This document shows, in pieces, positions 45,080 through 53,515 of a stretch of DNA of 64,000 nt (its first letter is position 1; every line of letters starts with the position of its first letter). Under the pieces are notes generated by a model. It did not search any database and had not been told where the DNA came from. It worked only from the letters and a program-made list of their open reading frames with translations. The stretch is from the NCBI RefSeq assembly GCF_030848505.1, contig NZ_JAVDDU010000002.1, forward strand, positions 558,001 through 622,000, read 5' to 3'. Made by a program: the position numbers and the translations under genes. This stretch comes from Marinimicrobium hydrolyticum. GTDB taxonomy: Bacteria > Pseudomonadota > Gammaproteobacteria > Pseudomonadales > Cellvibrionaceae.

Positions 45080-45348
45080 GGATTGCCGGCCACCAAGCAC
45101 AGCTTGGCGTCGTTCGGACTGCAAGCGGTGCTTCGAAAACGTCGTAGCTTGAGGCTAGGGGGGACGCGCAGGGTGAGTGTTCAGCAAGCCTCAAAAGAGG
45201 GATCTTTTGGGGCAGTCCCCAGGGAAGGGTTCACGACGTTTGCTGAATACTCAGCCTGCGCGGCCCGAGGGCTTGCTTACGTAGTTCGATAATTCTGGAC
45301 AGTATTTGGATTGCCTGCCACTAAGCACAGTCTGGTGTCGTTCGGACT
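45080..45348. repeat. 41-bp imperfect direct repeat (two copies)
   Basis: Copies at 45080-45120 and 45308-45348 differ at only a few positions, all transitions except one. Both start GGATTGCC and end GTCGTTCGGACT. Copy 1 has an internal CCAAGC/GCTTGG hairpin. A weaker third match (GGTGTCGTTA) may lie near 45446. The copies flank the long stem at 45165-45262. Confidence 0.7.
45165..45262. repeat. long imperfect stem (8+14 bp) with structured loop
   Basis: CGCGCAGG at 45165-45172 pairs with CCTGCGCG at 45255-45262. After one mismatch TGAGTGTTCAGCAA (45174-45187) pairs with TTGCTGAATACTCA (45240-45253) with one G-T wobble. The ~52-nt loop itself has AAAAGA/TCTTTT and GGGG/CCCC stems. As RNA this would fold strongly. 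No protein frame, no U-run. It is downstream of the tRNA on either strand; function unknown. Confidence 0.6.
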
Positions 45349-45514
45349 CTCCTTCTCCTCTAGGCGCGAAACAGTTCCTGACAGTCAATTCTCTATTGTG
45401 TAAAGATAAGTTCTCGGCTATTGCCTACTACCGGCTGGCACACTAAGGTGTCGTTACTTATGCGCTGAAGGCAAAGCCCCAGAACTACAGTTCAAACTGG
45501 ACTAGGAGGTTTGT

Positions 45515-46624
45515 TTGAATCCAGAAATACAGGTCCGATGTTTCACCGGCATCAAGGGGCTCGAGCACCTCAAGCCCGCCTGGGAAGAGCTATTTCGATT
45601 CTGTGTAAACCCCTGTTTTTACAATGATTGGCGTTGGCATTACGCCGTGCAACGGCACCTGGCTCCCTGCAACATTCACTATTTCGCCGTTTATGAGGGA
45701 GATGAACTGATTGGCGTGCTACCCCTTAGCCGGGAGACTCAGCGTTGCTTTGGCTTTCCCATTGTTTACTTGCGCTTTCCCACCCATACAGCCATCGACG
45801 CTTCCGACTTGCTGCTGCGGGAAAACAAGCGCCATGCGGATGTAATCAACATTGTCCTTAAACACATTGACGAGCAGGGTCAGTTTCGCTGGGACGTACT
45901 AGAGCTAACACATTTTACGACGCGATCCAGCACCTACGCCCTGATCGGTAACCAGGCTCGTCCAGGACAAATGTCGGCATTTGTCGAGCGCGATGAAAAA
46001 GGATTGATCAGCGCTCTGTCCAAAAAGAAGGTTAAAAATACCCGCCGCCACCGAAACAAGGCGGAAATGGCCTACGGACCGGTCACGTTTACCAGCGCCC
46101 GGGAGGCGGACCAAATCCGCACAGCCTTTGAGTTATTTCTGGATGTGGAAGCCGCCAGCTGGAAGGGGCCTAAGGGCACTCGCACGGCGATTCGTTTCCA
46201 GTCTCGTAGCAAGGCATTTTATGAGGCCGTGCTGAGCGAATTTGCGGACACGCGCGAAGCACAAGTTGATGTGCTGTATGTGGGTGGCAAACCGGCGGCT
46301 GCCCAGATGGGGTTACGCTCGGGAGACCGCCTAGCACTACTGAAAATCGGCTACGACGACATGCTAAAAGAAGTGGGTCCCGGAGCCATGGCTCTGCTGT
46401 GCTGCCTGGAAAAGGAAGAGCGAGAATCCCGCGAGCTAAATCTAGTCACCAACCCCGCCTGGGCACAGCAATGGCACTTCAATACTGAGCCCACTTGGAA
46501 CGTCAGTATTTTTAACACCACGGCCTATGCGCGCCTGCTTCGTATTGCCCGCCCCGTGTACATCGCCCTCAAGCGAGTATGGGGTAAATTAAATCCGTCA
46601 GGGCCTCGACGACGCCAACGTTAA
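45515..46624 (+). CDS. GNAT/CelD-BcsL-like acetyltransferase
   Basis: 369 aa. The pattern fits the Acetyltransf_6 (CelD/BcsL) group of FemAB/GNAT-like transferases: FCVNPCFYNDWRWHYAV, FAVYEGDELIGVLPL near residue 70, the basic KKKVKNTRRHRNKAE segment, then a second GNAT half with FLDVEAASWKG and DVLYVGGKPAAAQMGLRSGDRLALLKIGYD. It probably acylates a surface polymer; the donor is not known. It starts at TTG 45515 with AGGAGG 5 nt upstream. It is the first of a plus-strand run with the membrane protein, the caspase-like protein and a small lipoprotein. A second member of this family is at 52022. Confidence 0.8.
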   Translation: MNPEIQVRCFTGIKGLEHLKPAWEELFRFCVNPCFYNDWRWHYAVQRHLAPCNIHYFAVYEGDELIGVLPLSRETQRCFGFPIVYLRFPTHTAIDASDLLLRENKRHADVINIVLKHIDEQGQFRWDVLELTHFTTRSSTYALIGNQARPGQMSAFVERDEKGLISALSKKKVKNTRRHRNKAEMAYGPVTFTSAREADQIRTAFELFLDVEAASWKGPKGTRTAIRFQSRSKAFYEAVLSEFADTREAQVDVLYVGGKPAAAQMGLRSGDRLALLKIGYDDMLKEVGPGAMALLCCLEKEERESRELNLVTNPAWAQQWHFNTEPTWNVSIFNTTAYARLLRIARPVYIALKRVWGKLNPSGPRRRQR

Positions 46625-46689
46625 AAATCCAAAAGCTTGTGATACAGTTCACAGGGCTCGCGGAATTTGAACGACAGGATATTCCTTTT

Positions 46690-47082
46690 ATGCGTCTGCT
46701 TTTCATGCTCGGCACTGGGGTCATCGCGGTTCTGCTTTATCCTTTGGCCGTGTTATTGGTCATCGCCGCCGACACGATGGTGGGCGACGCTGAGTTCGCC
46801 CGCCAGCTTGCACTTCAGGCTTGGCACCAATGGGCCAGGGTTATACTGGCGGACTGGTTTGCCGCACTGCTGGTCGCTTTGCCGCTGTGGTTTCTCATTC
46901 GAGGGCTAGCGCGCCTCGGCTGGACGAGAACCTCCATCGCCGTGCCCGTGGGGCTGGGGGCTCTGCTGACGGTTCTCGCCTTCATGCCTCCTTATCTGCC
47001 ACTAATTTTTGGCGCCATGCTCTTGTGGGCAGGCGTGTTGAACGCGTTATTTAACTGTATGTACAGGAGGGTCAACGGATGA
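46690..47082 (+). CDS. small multi-helix membrane protein of unknown function
   Basis: 130 aa with four probable membrane helices: MRLLFMLGTGVIAVLLYPLA, a middle helix DWFAALLVALPLWFLI, then SIAVPVGLGALLTVLAFM and LIFGAMLLWAGVLNALF. No family is recognised and no enzyme motif is visible. ATG 46690 is chosen (AGGAT upstream); the open frame extends to GTG 46639. Its last codons overlap the start of the caspase-like gene (ATGA), so the two are coupled. It might anchor or regulate the secreted protease; this is inference from coupling only. Confidence 0.65.
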   Translation: MRLLFMLGTGVIAVLLYPLAVLLVIAADTMVGDAEFARQLALQAWHQWARVILADWFAALLVALPLWFLIRGLARLGWTRTSIAVPVGLGALLTVLAFMPPYLPLIFGAMLLWAGVLNALFNCMYRRVNG

Positions 47083-48527
47083 TTCGCCGTTTTCCTTTTC
47101 TGTTGCCCGCTCTTTTGTTCCTCACCGCCGCTCCCGCGACTGCCGAGGACCTACGTGTGTGGCTTATCGGTGGCGGGAATAATCTGGGTAACTCACAAGG
47201 CCAGATTGAAGAGAACGTCCGCTGGCTGGAAGACATTTTTGCCAACAGGGGCATTGAAACCCGTACGTATTACACCCATGGTGAAGGCGCGGATGGCAGT
47301 GATGATGTCATCTATTTTGCGCTGCCCGATGAGCGTGATCCGGTGCTTGAACCCATTTTGCGCGTCTTTGGCGAAGGCCTTCAGTACGCCCAGAAAACCC
47401 GCACCAACAGCTTGCAGAATATTGTCGGTTCTACAGAGAAGAGCCAATTGACCGCCAGTCTGGCAGAGGATTTCTCCCGGGTGGGGCCGGATGATTCGGT
47501 CTTGTTGGTTTATAACGGTCACGGCGACATCGATACCAGTAACACACTGAATAACAATTTATTGCTTTGGAACAATACGTCGCTGAATATTGGCGAACTC
47601 AATGACTTGCTGGGGCATATAACGCCGGAGGCCGACGTTCGTTTTGTGTTAACTCAGTGTTTTTCTGGATCTTTCGCGTCTTTGGTGTATGAATCTCCCG
47701 AGAGCACCACTCTGGCTTCTCAAAAGCGTTGCGGCTTTCTCGCTGAGTCGGATCGCCGGGAGGCCGAGGGCTGCGACTTGGGCACAAACCAGGCTGAATT
47801 CCGGGACTACACCACGTTTTTCTTTGCCGCCCTAAATCAGAAGACGCGCTTAGGGGAAGAGATTCCCGCTGAAGAGATCGATCTGGACGGCTCCGGGGAA
47901 ATCAGTTTTCGCGAGGCGCACCTCTACACCCTGCGCAATGCCCACAGCAGTGACCTGTCCCGTTCCACCAGCGAAGTTTTTATGGAGCAGTGGGAGCCCT
48001 GGTATCTGCGCTGGAACTCCTTCGGGCCACGCAACCCTGACAATGATTACCGCCAAGCGCGGGATGCCGTGGCCGAGCGGCACCAATTACCTGCCAGAGG
48101 GCTAAACAGATTACGGGCCGAACGGCGCCTTTTGGCCGAAGAGGCGGTACAGGTGGAGCAAACTCGGGCGCTTCGCCGGGAAGTTCAAGCCACGCGGGAA
48201 GCGCTTCGGGAACAGCTTCAGGAGTCACTGCCCAACATGCCGGAGGTGACCATGGAGCATCTTGCCAGCCTGCCAGACAATGAACTGGAGCACCTATCCC
48301 AAGTCATACAGAGTTCTGAGCTCTACCCAGAGTTGTTGGAGATTCAAGCGGCGGCGGAGCACGCTAACGAACAGCTACTGATGGCAGCGCGGGATCGTAC
48401 CCAGGCGGAAAAGGTTTTTCGGCTGTCTCGGCTGTCCAGGCTCGAGACCACTTTCACTCGCTACGCTGGCGCGGACACCCGCCGCGACCTGGACATTATC
48501 GCGTCCTGTGAAGCGGGTACGTTGTAG
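47079..48527 (+). CDS. secreted caspase-like (clan CD) protein with EF-hand and coiled coil
   Basis: 482 aa with a signal peptide (IRRFPFLLPALLFLTAAPATA). The next ~220 residues look like a caspase/C13-type fold: strand VLLVYNGHGD with the His148 and strand RFVLTQCFSGSFA with Cys194, the HG...C-x-SG order of clan CD peptidases. A canonical EF-hand loop follows, DLDGSGEISFRE (268-279; ligands at D268, D270, S272, E274, E279), so activity may be calcium-dependent. Residues ~330-480 are a charged, heptad-like coiled coil (EQTRALRREVQATREAL). Likely periplasmic or secreted. Neighbours are a membrane protein (coupled) and a small lipoprotein. No defined family is recognised; protease activity is inferred from the dyad. 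Confidence 0.72.
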   Translation: MIRRFPFLLPALLFLTAAPATAEDLRVWLIGGGNNLGNSQGQIEENVRWLEDIFANRGIETRTYYTHGEGADGSDDVIYFALPDERDPVLEPILRVFGEGLQYAQKTRTNSLQNIVGSTEKSQLTASLAEDFSRVGPDDSVLLVYNGHGDIDTSNTLNNNLLLWNNTSLNIGELNDLLGHITPEADVRFVLTQCFSGSFASLVYESPESTTLASQKRCGFLAESDRREAEGCDLGTNQAEFRDYTTFFFAALNQKTRLGEEIPAEEIDLDGSGEISFREAHLYTLRNAHSSDLSRSTSEVFMEQWEPWYLRWNSFGPRNPDNDYRQARDAVAERHQLPARGLNRLRAERRLLAEEAVQVEQTRALRREVQATREALREQLQESLPNMPEVTMEHLASLPDNELEHLSQVIQSSELYPELLEIQAAAEHANEQLLMAARDRTQAEKVFRLSRLSRLETTFTRYAGADTRRDLDIIASCEAGTL

Positions 48528-48571
48528 GTTTTTTCGGACTTCGGAGCAAAAAGTCCACTTCGGAGATGCGC

Positions 48572-48733
48572 ATGAAATATCTGATTCTTTGCCTGCTGAT
48601 TACACTGAGCGGCTGCACCCACGGCCAGCGAAACGATCACTACTACTGCAACGACCGAGCATCCCTGGAGGACTATACCGCCTGCATGGAGGCTGGCGAG
48701 GAAATACGCGACTCTCAGGAAAGCGCTTTGTAG
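48572..48733 (+). CDS. small lipoprotein (53 aa)
   Basis: Below the usual length cut-off. MKYLILCLLITLSGC gives a signal peptide with lipobox LSGC (lipidated Cys 15); the rest is 38 residues of polar sequence with two further Cys (YYCNDR and YTACME). GGAG lies 7 nt before the ATG. It follows the caspase-like gene by 44 bp and overlaps the end of the convergent prpF-like gene by 19 bp. The Cys pair could form a disulfide in the periplasm. It is probably a periplasmic accessory of the protease or an independent small envelope lipoprotein. Confidence 0.6.
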   Translation: MKYLILCLLITLSGCTHGQRNDHYYCNDRASLEDYTACMEAGEEIRDSQESAL

Positions 48734-49842
48734 TTGCTGCGCTCGTCCGCCAAATAGGCGTACGCGACGCCCTCCATCAACACCCGGGCAGAACGGTTTA
48801 CCACGGTTTCCAGAATTTTATAGGCCCCCTGCTCCACCTCAAAGCTTGAACGCACGGAAAGCGCACCCGTCGGATGGCCTATTCCGATACGACACAAACC
48901 TTTGCTGTTGCCCACCAACTCGTGCACCAAGGTACCGTCGACGGCCGCTGCCGCGCTGAGGCAAATCGCGCCGGTGACGGGAAACGCCTTGTGGGTTTTG
49001 TAGCGGTTGATGACTCGCGAAATCACTTTGGCAGGGGCATCTTCGGCGGCGGCAACAATGGCCATTTTAATCTGCCGACTTGTGTAGGCATTGCCCGACC
49101 GTTCCGTCAGGGTGATGGCGACCTGTTCACGCAAATGTTCCATGGTTTCTTTGAACGCGGTATTGTTATCCAGCTCTCGCGGGCTCTCATGCCCTGAAAG
49201 CCCGAAAGACGAGGCGTGTACAAACCCATACAAAGTGCCGCAGTCGACAATGGAACAGGGTACTGGTTGCTCGTGCGCCAGAGTCAGAGTATCCGTGGCC
49301 GATCCGGTGGGCAGCAGTTGACCGGTAATTGCACCCGCGGGGTCATGAAAGGCTAGGCTCATCTCTGCACCATAACCCGCGGCACCATCCACCGCGCCGC
49401 TGGGTGCCATAACGCAAGCGCCGCTTGCGATTGGAATAAAGGCGGTTAGTCGCTTTCCAGTATTGCCGTTGCGAATGCGCACGGTAGTCACCGGCTCGGT
49501 CTTTTTTACCCACCCGGCTTCAACGGCATATAAACCAGCACCCGCCGCAAGGTTTCCGCACATGGTGCTGAAATTGATGATGGCTTCGTCGATGCCCACT
49601 TCTCCAGAAAGGTATTCCAGGTCTACATCGCTACCGTCGACGCGCCTCATTATGGCAACTTTACTGGTCAAGGGGTCGCCACCCCCCAGGCCGTTAATTT
49701 GTCGGGTGTCGGGGCTGCCAAAAAGGGAAAGTATCAGCTGATCCCGGCGCTTTGGGTCGTCCGGCAAAGCGGCGCCGTCTATGAAAACGCCCTTCGTTGT
49801 GCCGCCTCTTACGATTGCACATTCCAACCTGTGGATCGTCAT
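48715..49842 (-). CDS. PrpF-family isomerase-like protein
   Basis: 375 aa. It resembles PrpF/4-oxalomesaconate tautomerase-like proteins (double-psi isomerases): ECAIVRGGTTKGVFI and NGLGGGDPLTSKVAIM near the N-terminus, MCGNLAAGAGLYA with the active-site Cys, and GHPTGALSV near the C-terminus. Members catalyse allylic or cis-trans isomerisation of small unsaturated dicarboxylates. In this window it ends an unusual operon (GNAT, ATP-grasp, methyltransferase, PrpF), so the substrate may belong to that pathway, not to propionate catabolism. It is 28 bp after the methyltransferase. Confidence 0.82.
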   Translation of the reverse strand: MTIHRLECAIVRGGTTKGVFIDGAALPDDPKRRDQLILSLFGSPDTRQINGLGGGDPLTSKVAIMRRVDGSDVDLEYLSGEVGIDEAIINFSTMCGNLAAGAGLYAVEAGWVKKTEPVTTVRIRNGNTGKRLTAFIPIASGACVMAPSGAVDGAAGYGAEMSLAFHDPAGAITGQLLPTGSATDTLTLAHEQPVPCSIVDCGTLYGFVHASSFGLSGHESPRELDNNTAFKETMEHLREQVAITLTERSGNAYTSRQIKMAIVAAAEDAPAKVISRVINRYKTHKAFPVTGAICLSAAAAVDGTLVHELVGNSKGLCRIGIGHPTGALSVRSSFEVEQGAYKILETVVNRSARVLMEGVAYAYLADERSNYKALS

Positions 49843-49870
49843 AAACCCTCCTTGAACGGGGAACGGTCAA

Positions 49871-50677
49871 TCAGGGAACTGCGTTTTTTAACACCAGTAC
49901 GTGAACGTCGGCACACAGTCTGTGCAGGGCGCGTATCGGAATGACTCGGAACAGTCCATCCAGGAATCGGTTGTAGGCGTGGGCAAGTCGCCCGTCGGAA
50001 ACGACTTTGCCATTGAGTCGAATAGCGCCAAAGCCAATGGGTTGCCGATGCACCAGATGCAAACCGCTATCCTTGGCGCTGCGCAGTACAGAGGCGGGAT
50101 CCAAGGCGCTGCCAATTGCCGTCGTTTCACGGTCTTTGCTCCGCAGCCACCGGACAGGTTTCTTCAACGCGGAGGACACCAACTTCGGCGGGTCGAGAAG
50201 CATCTCGTTGTAACGGTTTCGATAGCTCACGATTGCCACCCCGCCGTCCTTTAGCACCCGTTTTAATTCGCGCATGGCGCCATCCACCGAGAAGGCGTAA
50301 CTGATCACTCCCAAGCACACGATGCAGTCTACACTGTTGTCCGGAAGGGGAATTTTCTCGCACTCTCCCTGGATCAGCGGCACTTCGGCAGCACCCAAAT
50401 TTTTTCTGGCCAGGCTTAACATGTCCATGGAATAGTCCATGCCGAGACAAGTGATACCGGCTTGGTGTAAGGGTTCTAGAACCGGCCCAGCGCCACAGCC
50501 TAGGTCAAGTACGCACGCGTTTTTTGGAATCTCGCCGAGAACATACCGCACCGTAAAGTCACGCCGTTTTCTAAACATGGCGGCTTCAACGCCGGCCGCA
50601 TCCTTATAAATGTCCGCCCACTTGTTGGCATCTTTGGCCACCGAGAAGCGTTCTTGGGCCTGTTGCTTCCAGCTCAT
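49871..50677 (-). CDS. class I SAM-dependent methyltransferase
   Basis: 268 aa. Rossmann core: VLDLGCGAGPVLEPLHQAG (SAM motif I, ~residues 56-74), LGMDYSMDML (motif II), PLIQGECEKIPLPDNSVDCIVCLGVISYA (acidic loop and motif IV), and ELKRVLKDGGVAIVSY (post-motif). Small-molecule or sugar methyltransferase of the Methyltransf_11 type; substrate unknown. It lies 2 bp after the ATP-grasp gene. In the operon it would methylate a product of the ATP-grasp step. Confidence 0.85.
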   Translation of the reverse strand: MSWKQQAQERFSVAKDANKWADIYKDAAGVEAAMFRKRRDFTVRYVLGEIPKNACVLDLGCGAGPVLEPLHQAGITCLGMDYSMDMLSLARKNLGAAEVPLIQGECEKIPLPDNSVDCIVCLGVISYAFSVDGAMRELKRVLKDGGVAIVSYRNRYNEMLLDPPKLVSSALKKPVRWLRSKDRETTAIGSALDPASVLRSAKDSGLHLVHRQPIGFGAIRLNGKVVSDGRLAHAYNRFLDGLFRVIPIRALHRLCADVHVLVLKNAVP

Positions 50678-50679
50678 AG

Positions 50680-51972
50680 CTAGGCCTCCGGGCCTGAAAC
50701 TTCAGCAGACGCGGCCACTGGCTTCTGCCTGCGCACAAACAGTTTTTTGAACTTCGCCGATAGGGCCGAGCCAAAAAATCGTGTGTAGTAATTGGTGGAA
50801 AACAACCAGTCGTCCCAGGCAAACACCGCATCGGCGCGAATTCCTGAAACGTCTTTCAGCCAAGCCATAGTGGTAAGCTTGCCCTCGCCGACCAGTTGCC
50901 GTCCCGCCCAAAAGTCCATGCTCAACCACGCCCATCGACACCCGTCCTGCCAGTCTGTCACCGGCTCAAGGGGCTGATCGATAGCGTCAAAATAAGCAAT
51001 TGCGGGCAGATCCACACCGGCGGCAATGGCGCAACCGGTGGTGTTCACGGCGCGGGCGTTGATTTCAATGAGTTTGTAGGTTTCAGTGACAGGGTCTAGC
51101 TTCCACTCCACGCCCGATATGCCCTGGAACGCCAAAGCGTTTAACAAACGAGTGGACTGATCAACCACCACATCGTTGTGGCAGGACTCGGTCATGGTGC
51201 AGTAACCGAAATCTACCGGCGCTTGGCGAATTTTCTTGCGGACAAAATAGGAGTTGGGTTGCGCCGACTGATCAAAATAGGAAAGAAAGGAGACCAGCCG
51301 CTCATCCCGACCGCCGATAACCTCTTGCACCATAAAGTCGTAACCAGGCACAAAAATTTCTTCGGCACGGGCAATGAGTTCCTTGGCGCTGTCCACCTTA
51401 ATACCCTTCTTGCCCTTGGCCTTGGAGCGCATGGCGGCGAGCTTCCATTCAAAGGACACATTGGGCTTGATCACGTAGGGGTAGTTGGTAATTCGTGCGG
51501 CGAGCGCGACGACATCCTCAACCGATTGTGGAAAATAGGTTTCCGGGATGGCAATGCCCAGGGATTCGGCAAGCTCATACTGGTGGCGCTTGTTGTTAAC
51601 CAGGCGCACCGCCTCCCACTTGGGGGCCGGAATCTGAAAGTGAGGCTCCAACTCCGAGTAGTATTTGCCCACAAAATACGCGCATTCGTCTATCGCGGGT
51701 ATTAGGACCTTTGTCCCCGGGTAGGTCGCCCCCAGGGATTGCATGAATTCCACCAATGATTGCTCGTCGTCGTAAAGGTACGGACAGTATTCCACCGAGC
51801 GACACCAGCGGGAATCAATCACGGCATCTGATTCGTTGGTGGTCACCAAGGTAACGGGAATACCTCGCCTAGCGAGCGAGCGCACAACCGCCAGAGTGCT
51901 CAGGTTAAGCTGCTTGGAATTTCCGCTGTTGGCGGCGATATGATTCAGTACAAAAGCACGCGGCAATGCCAT
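50680..51972 (-). CDS. ATP-grasp carboxylate-amine ligase-like protein
   Basis: 430 aa from ATG 51972 (AAGG about 9 nt upstream; the longer GTG start is not needed). ATP-grasp features: LVNNKRHQYELAESLGI (start of the core), YVIKPNVS, DFMVQEVIGGRDERL, GVEWKLDPVTETYKLIEINARAVNTTGCA (metal-binding Glu/Asn). These are found in D-Ala-D-Ala-like and L-amino-acid ligases. The N-terminal ALPRAFVLNHIAANSGNS part is Rossmann-like. It joins a carboxylate to an amine or other nucleophile; substrates unknown. It is the second gene of the GNAT/ATP-grasp/methyltransferase/PrpF operon, starting 49 bp after the GNAT. Confidence 0.8.
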   Translation of the reverse strand: MALPRAFVLNHIAANSGNSKQLNLSTLAVVRSLARRGIPVTLVTTNESDAVIDSRWCRSVEYCPYLYDDEQSLVEFMQSLGATYPGTKVLIPAIDECAYFVGKYYSELEPHFQIPAPKWEAVRLVNNKRHQYELAESLGIAIPETYFPQSVEDVVALAARITNYPYVIKPNVSFEWKLAAMRSKAKGKKGIKVDSAKELIARAEEIFVPGYDFMVQEVIGGRDERLVSFLSYFDQSAQPNSYFVRKKIRQAPVDFGYCTMTESCHNDVVVDQSTRLLNALAFQGISGVEWKLDPVTETYKLIEINARAVNTTGCAIAAGVDLPAIAYFDAIDQPLEPVTDWQDGCRWAWLSMDFWAGRQLVGEGKLTTMAWLKDVSGIRADAVFAWDDWLFSTNYYTRFFGSALSAKFKKLFVRRQKPVAASAEVSGPEA

Positions 51973-52021
51973 TACGATCACCCTTGATTTCTGGAAGGCT
52001 TCCAGAGTTTCTTCCCGGAAC

Positions 52022-53248
52022 TTAGATTCGCCCCGTATGAATTCCGGAGCTCACCTTTTTGGCCAATGTGTAAAGCGCTGGAAAACTATCCCGCACGTAG
52101 GGTTTGACTACGTACAACCACTGGTACAGGCGTCTAGTCGTCTTGCGCTTAGAGAAAACAATATACCGGTTTTGCACCCGCACTTTCTTGCTCCACCTCA
52201 ATTTATAGGCTTCGGCTACGCCCATAAAGTCGTATTCCATAAATTCCGGCTCCGGCCCTTCTGAATCCAGAATTTGTTTTAACAGGAATGCTTTTAACAC
52301 GATGCCAGTGGAGATGTGGCTGAATTTCTTTTTGAAGCCAAGTTTGAAGTTATGCAAGGTTCGGTTGTGGCCCAAATTGAGCTCAAAGGCAGCCGGCTCA
52401 CCATTGACTTCCATCAGCGCACAGCGCAGTTGACCACGCTGGGCATATGCCTTGATTACTTTTTGATAAAAATCGAATATTTCCTGTCGCGACGCAATTG
52501 ACGTGCCCTGTTCGTGTTGCCAGCTTTCTCGCGAGATTTCTACGATGGGATCTATGCACTCTTCCCCGTCAAGCACGGTCATGCGGACGCTGTCCATTTT
52601 TTCCACGGAGCGAATCTTTCGCTTCAGGTTTTGACGAAATGACGGGGAAAGACTTTTTAAAAGCTGGTCCCAAGTGGCCGGAAAACGCAAAAACGGAGAC
52701 TGCAAGTCATCTTCTACGCCGACCTCCAGCTCTCGAGTTTGGCATGACTGCCAAATGCACTCGGTAATTTCAGAATTTCTGTCCAGTCGCGGCAGCTCAA
52801 CAAGATCCCAGGTATGCTCGATATCTTCGATGTGATCCAGAATGGCCTCGACGACCTCTGTAGGCGGAAAGCTGGCGAGAAAATTAAACCTGTCTACCCA
52901 GGAGTTTACCCAGGGCCTTAACACACGAAATTGGCTACCAAAAATCTTTTTGCTGTCGTAATAAAAAGGGGCCGCGCCAATGAGCACTCCATCATTCCAA
53001 ATGAGAATAACGTAAGGCCGGCGACCGTCTGCAAACGTTTTCCACCAGGCCGACAGCCAAGCGTGACTGGTGGTGGGGAATGCTTCTACGGCTGAGTCGA
53101 AGAGGCGATCCCACTCACTGCGCAGCTGGACAAAGCGCTCATAAGATGAGATGGCTTCTACCTGAAACGGCCCCAATCGAAGGTTGGCACCGGTAGCTGT
53201 ATCGCAATCTAGACGCCTTGCCATGAGATTATTCCACGCTCCTTGCAT
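52022..53248 (-). CDS. GNAT/CelD-BcsL-like acetyltransferase
   Basis: 408 aa. It belongs to the same Acetyltransf_6 group as 45515-46624: SAWWKTFADGRRPYVILIWNDGVLIGAAPFYY, SPSFRQNLKRKIRSVEK, ISRESWQHEQGTS and RCALMEVNGEPAAFELNLGHNRTLHNFKLG. These proteins transfer acyl groups to polysaccharides or lipids. Start uncertain: ATG 53248 (GGAAC 6 nt upstream) is preferred; the frame runs to 53287 and ATG 53224 is possible. It heads the four-gene minus-strand operon ending at 48715. Confidence 0.8.
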   Translation of the reverse strand: MQGAWNNLMARRLDCDTATGANLRLGPFQVEAISSYERFVQLRSEWDRLFDSAVEAFPTTSHAWLSAWWKTFADGRRPYVILIWNDGVLIGAAPFYYDSKKIFGSQFRVLRPWVNSWVDRFNFLASFPPTEVVEAILDHIEDIEHTWDLVELPRLDRNSEITECIWQSCQTRELEVGVEDDLQSPFLRFPATWDQLLKSLSPSFRQNLKRKIRSVEKMDSVRMTVLDGEECIDPIVEISRESWQHEQGTSIASRQEIFDFYQKVIKAYAQRGQLRCALMEVNGEPAAFELNLGHNRTLHNFKLGFKKKFSHISTGIVLKAFLLKQILDSEGPEPEFMEYDFMGVAEAYKLRWSKKVRVQNRYIVFSKRKTTRRLYQWLYVVKPYVRDSFPALYTLAKKVSSGIHTGRI

Positions 53249-53456
53249 GTCAGTTCCACTCGAATATGGTCGATAGGAAAACACCAAACACGCTGGACCG
53301 TCAACGGTTTTTCAGCGGACAACGCAATTACTTTTTATGGTTCAGATATGGGTGACAGCGAGAATAAATACGAGCCAAAGCGTGTCAGGAAAATTCGCTT
53401 TCGGGATACGCTAACACACGAATAATGTGCCAAGCAAGAAAGGAGACCGTGTGGAT

Positions 53457-53515
53457 GGTGAGCGCTCACCCCCAAGATGCGTCCATGCATCTTTAGGGGT
53501 GTTAACTTTTTTTTT
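53457..53515 (+). terminator. palindrome and intrinsic-terminator-like hairpin with no plus-strand gene upstream
   Basis: A perfect 14-bp palindrome GGTGAGCGCTCACC (53457-53470) overlaps the left arm of a 13-bp imperfect stem (CACCCC-AAGATGC paired with GCATCTT-GGGGTG, 53467-53501) followed after TTAAC by nine Ts (53507-53515). For the plus strand this is a terminator shape, but no recognised plus-strand gene is upstream except a 25-codon frame at 53349-53426. For fadE on the minus strand it lies just after the stop and lacks a U-run. Confidence 0.5.

Larger units (their letters stand above)
44721..45514. other. 794-bp gene-free structured region around tRNA-Arg
   Basis: No protein gene is seen; the short frames here are shadows. 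It contains a truncated tRNA copy (44778-44820), a 9-bp tetraloop hairpin at 44843-44864 inside a further 6-bp stem (44834-44876), a functional tRNA-Arg, its probable terminator, a 22-bp imperfect stem (45165-45262) and a 41-bp direct repeat. A promoter for the tRNA must lie before 44957. The concentration of structure and repeats suggests past insertion or recombination at the tRNA. Confidence 0.6.

Noticed and set aside
45034-45514. Integron attC site or integron array after the tRNA
   Set aside because: The long stem lacks the GTTRRRY/RYYYAAC boxes expected for attC, and no integrase or cassettes are nearby.
53243-53425. 60-aa plus-strand frame as a protein gene
   Set aside because: No ribosome binding site, the first half overlaps the GNAT gene antisense, and the composition is not protein-like. 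Only the inner 25-codon frame is noted as a possibility.
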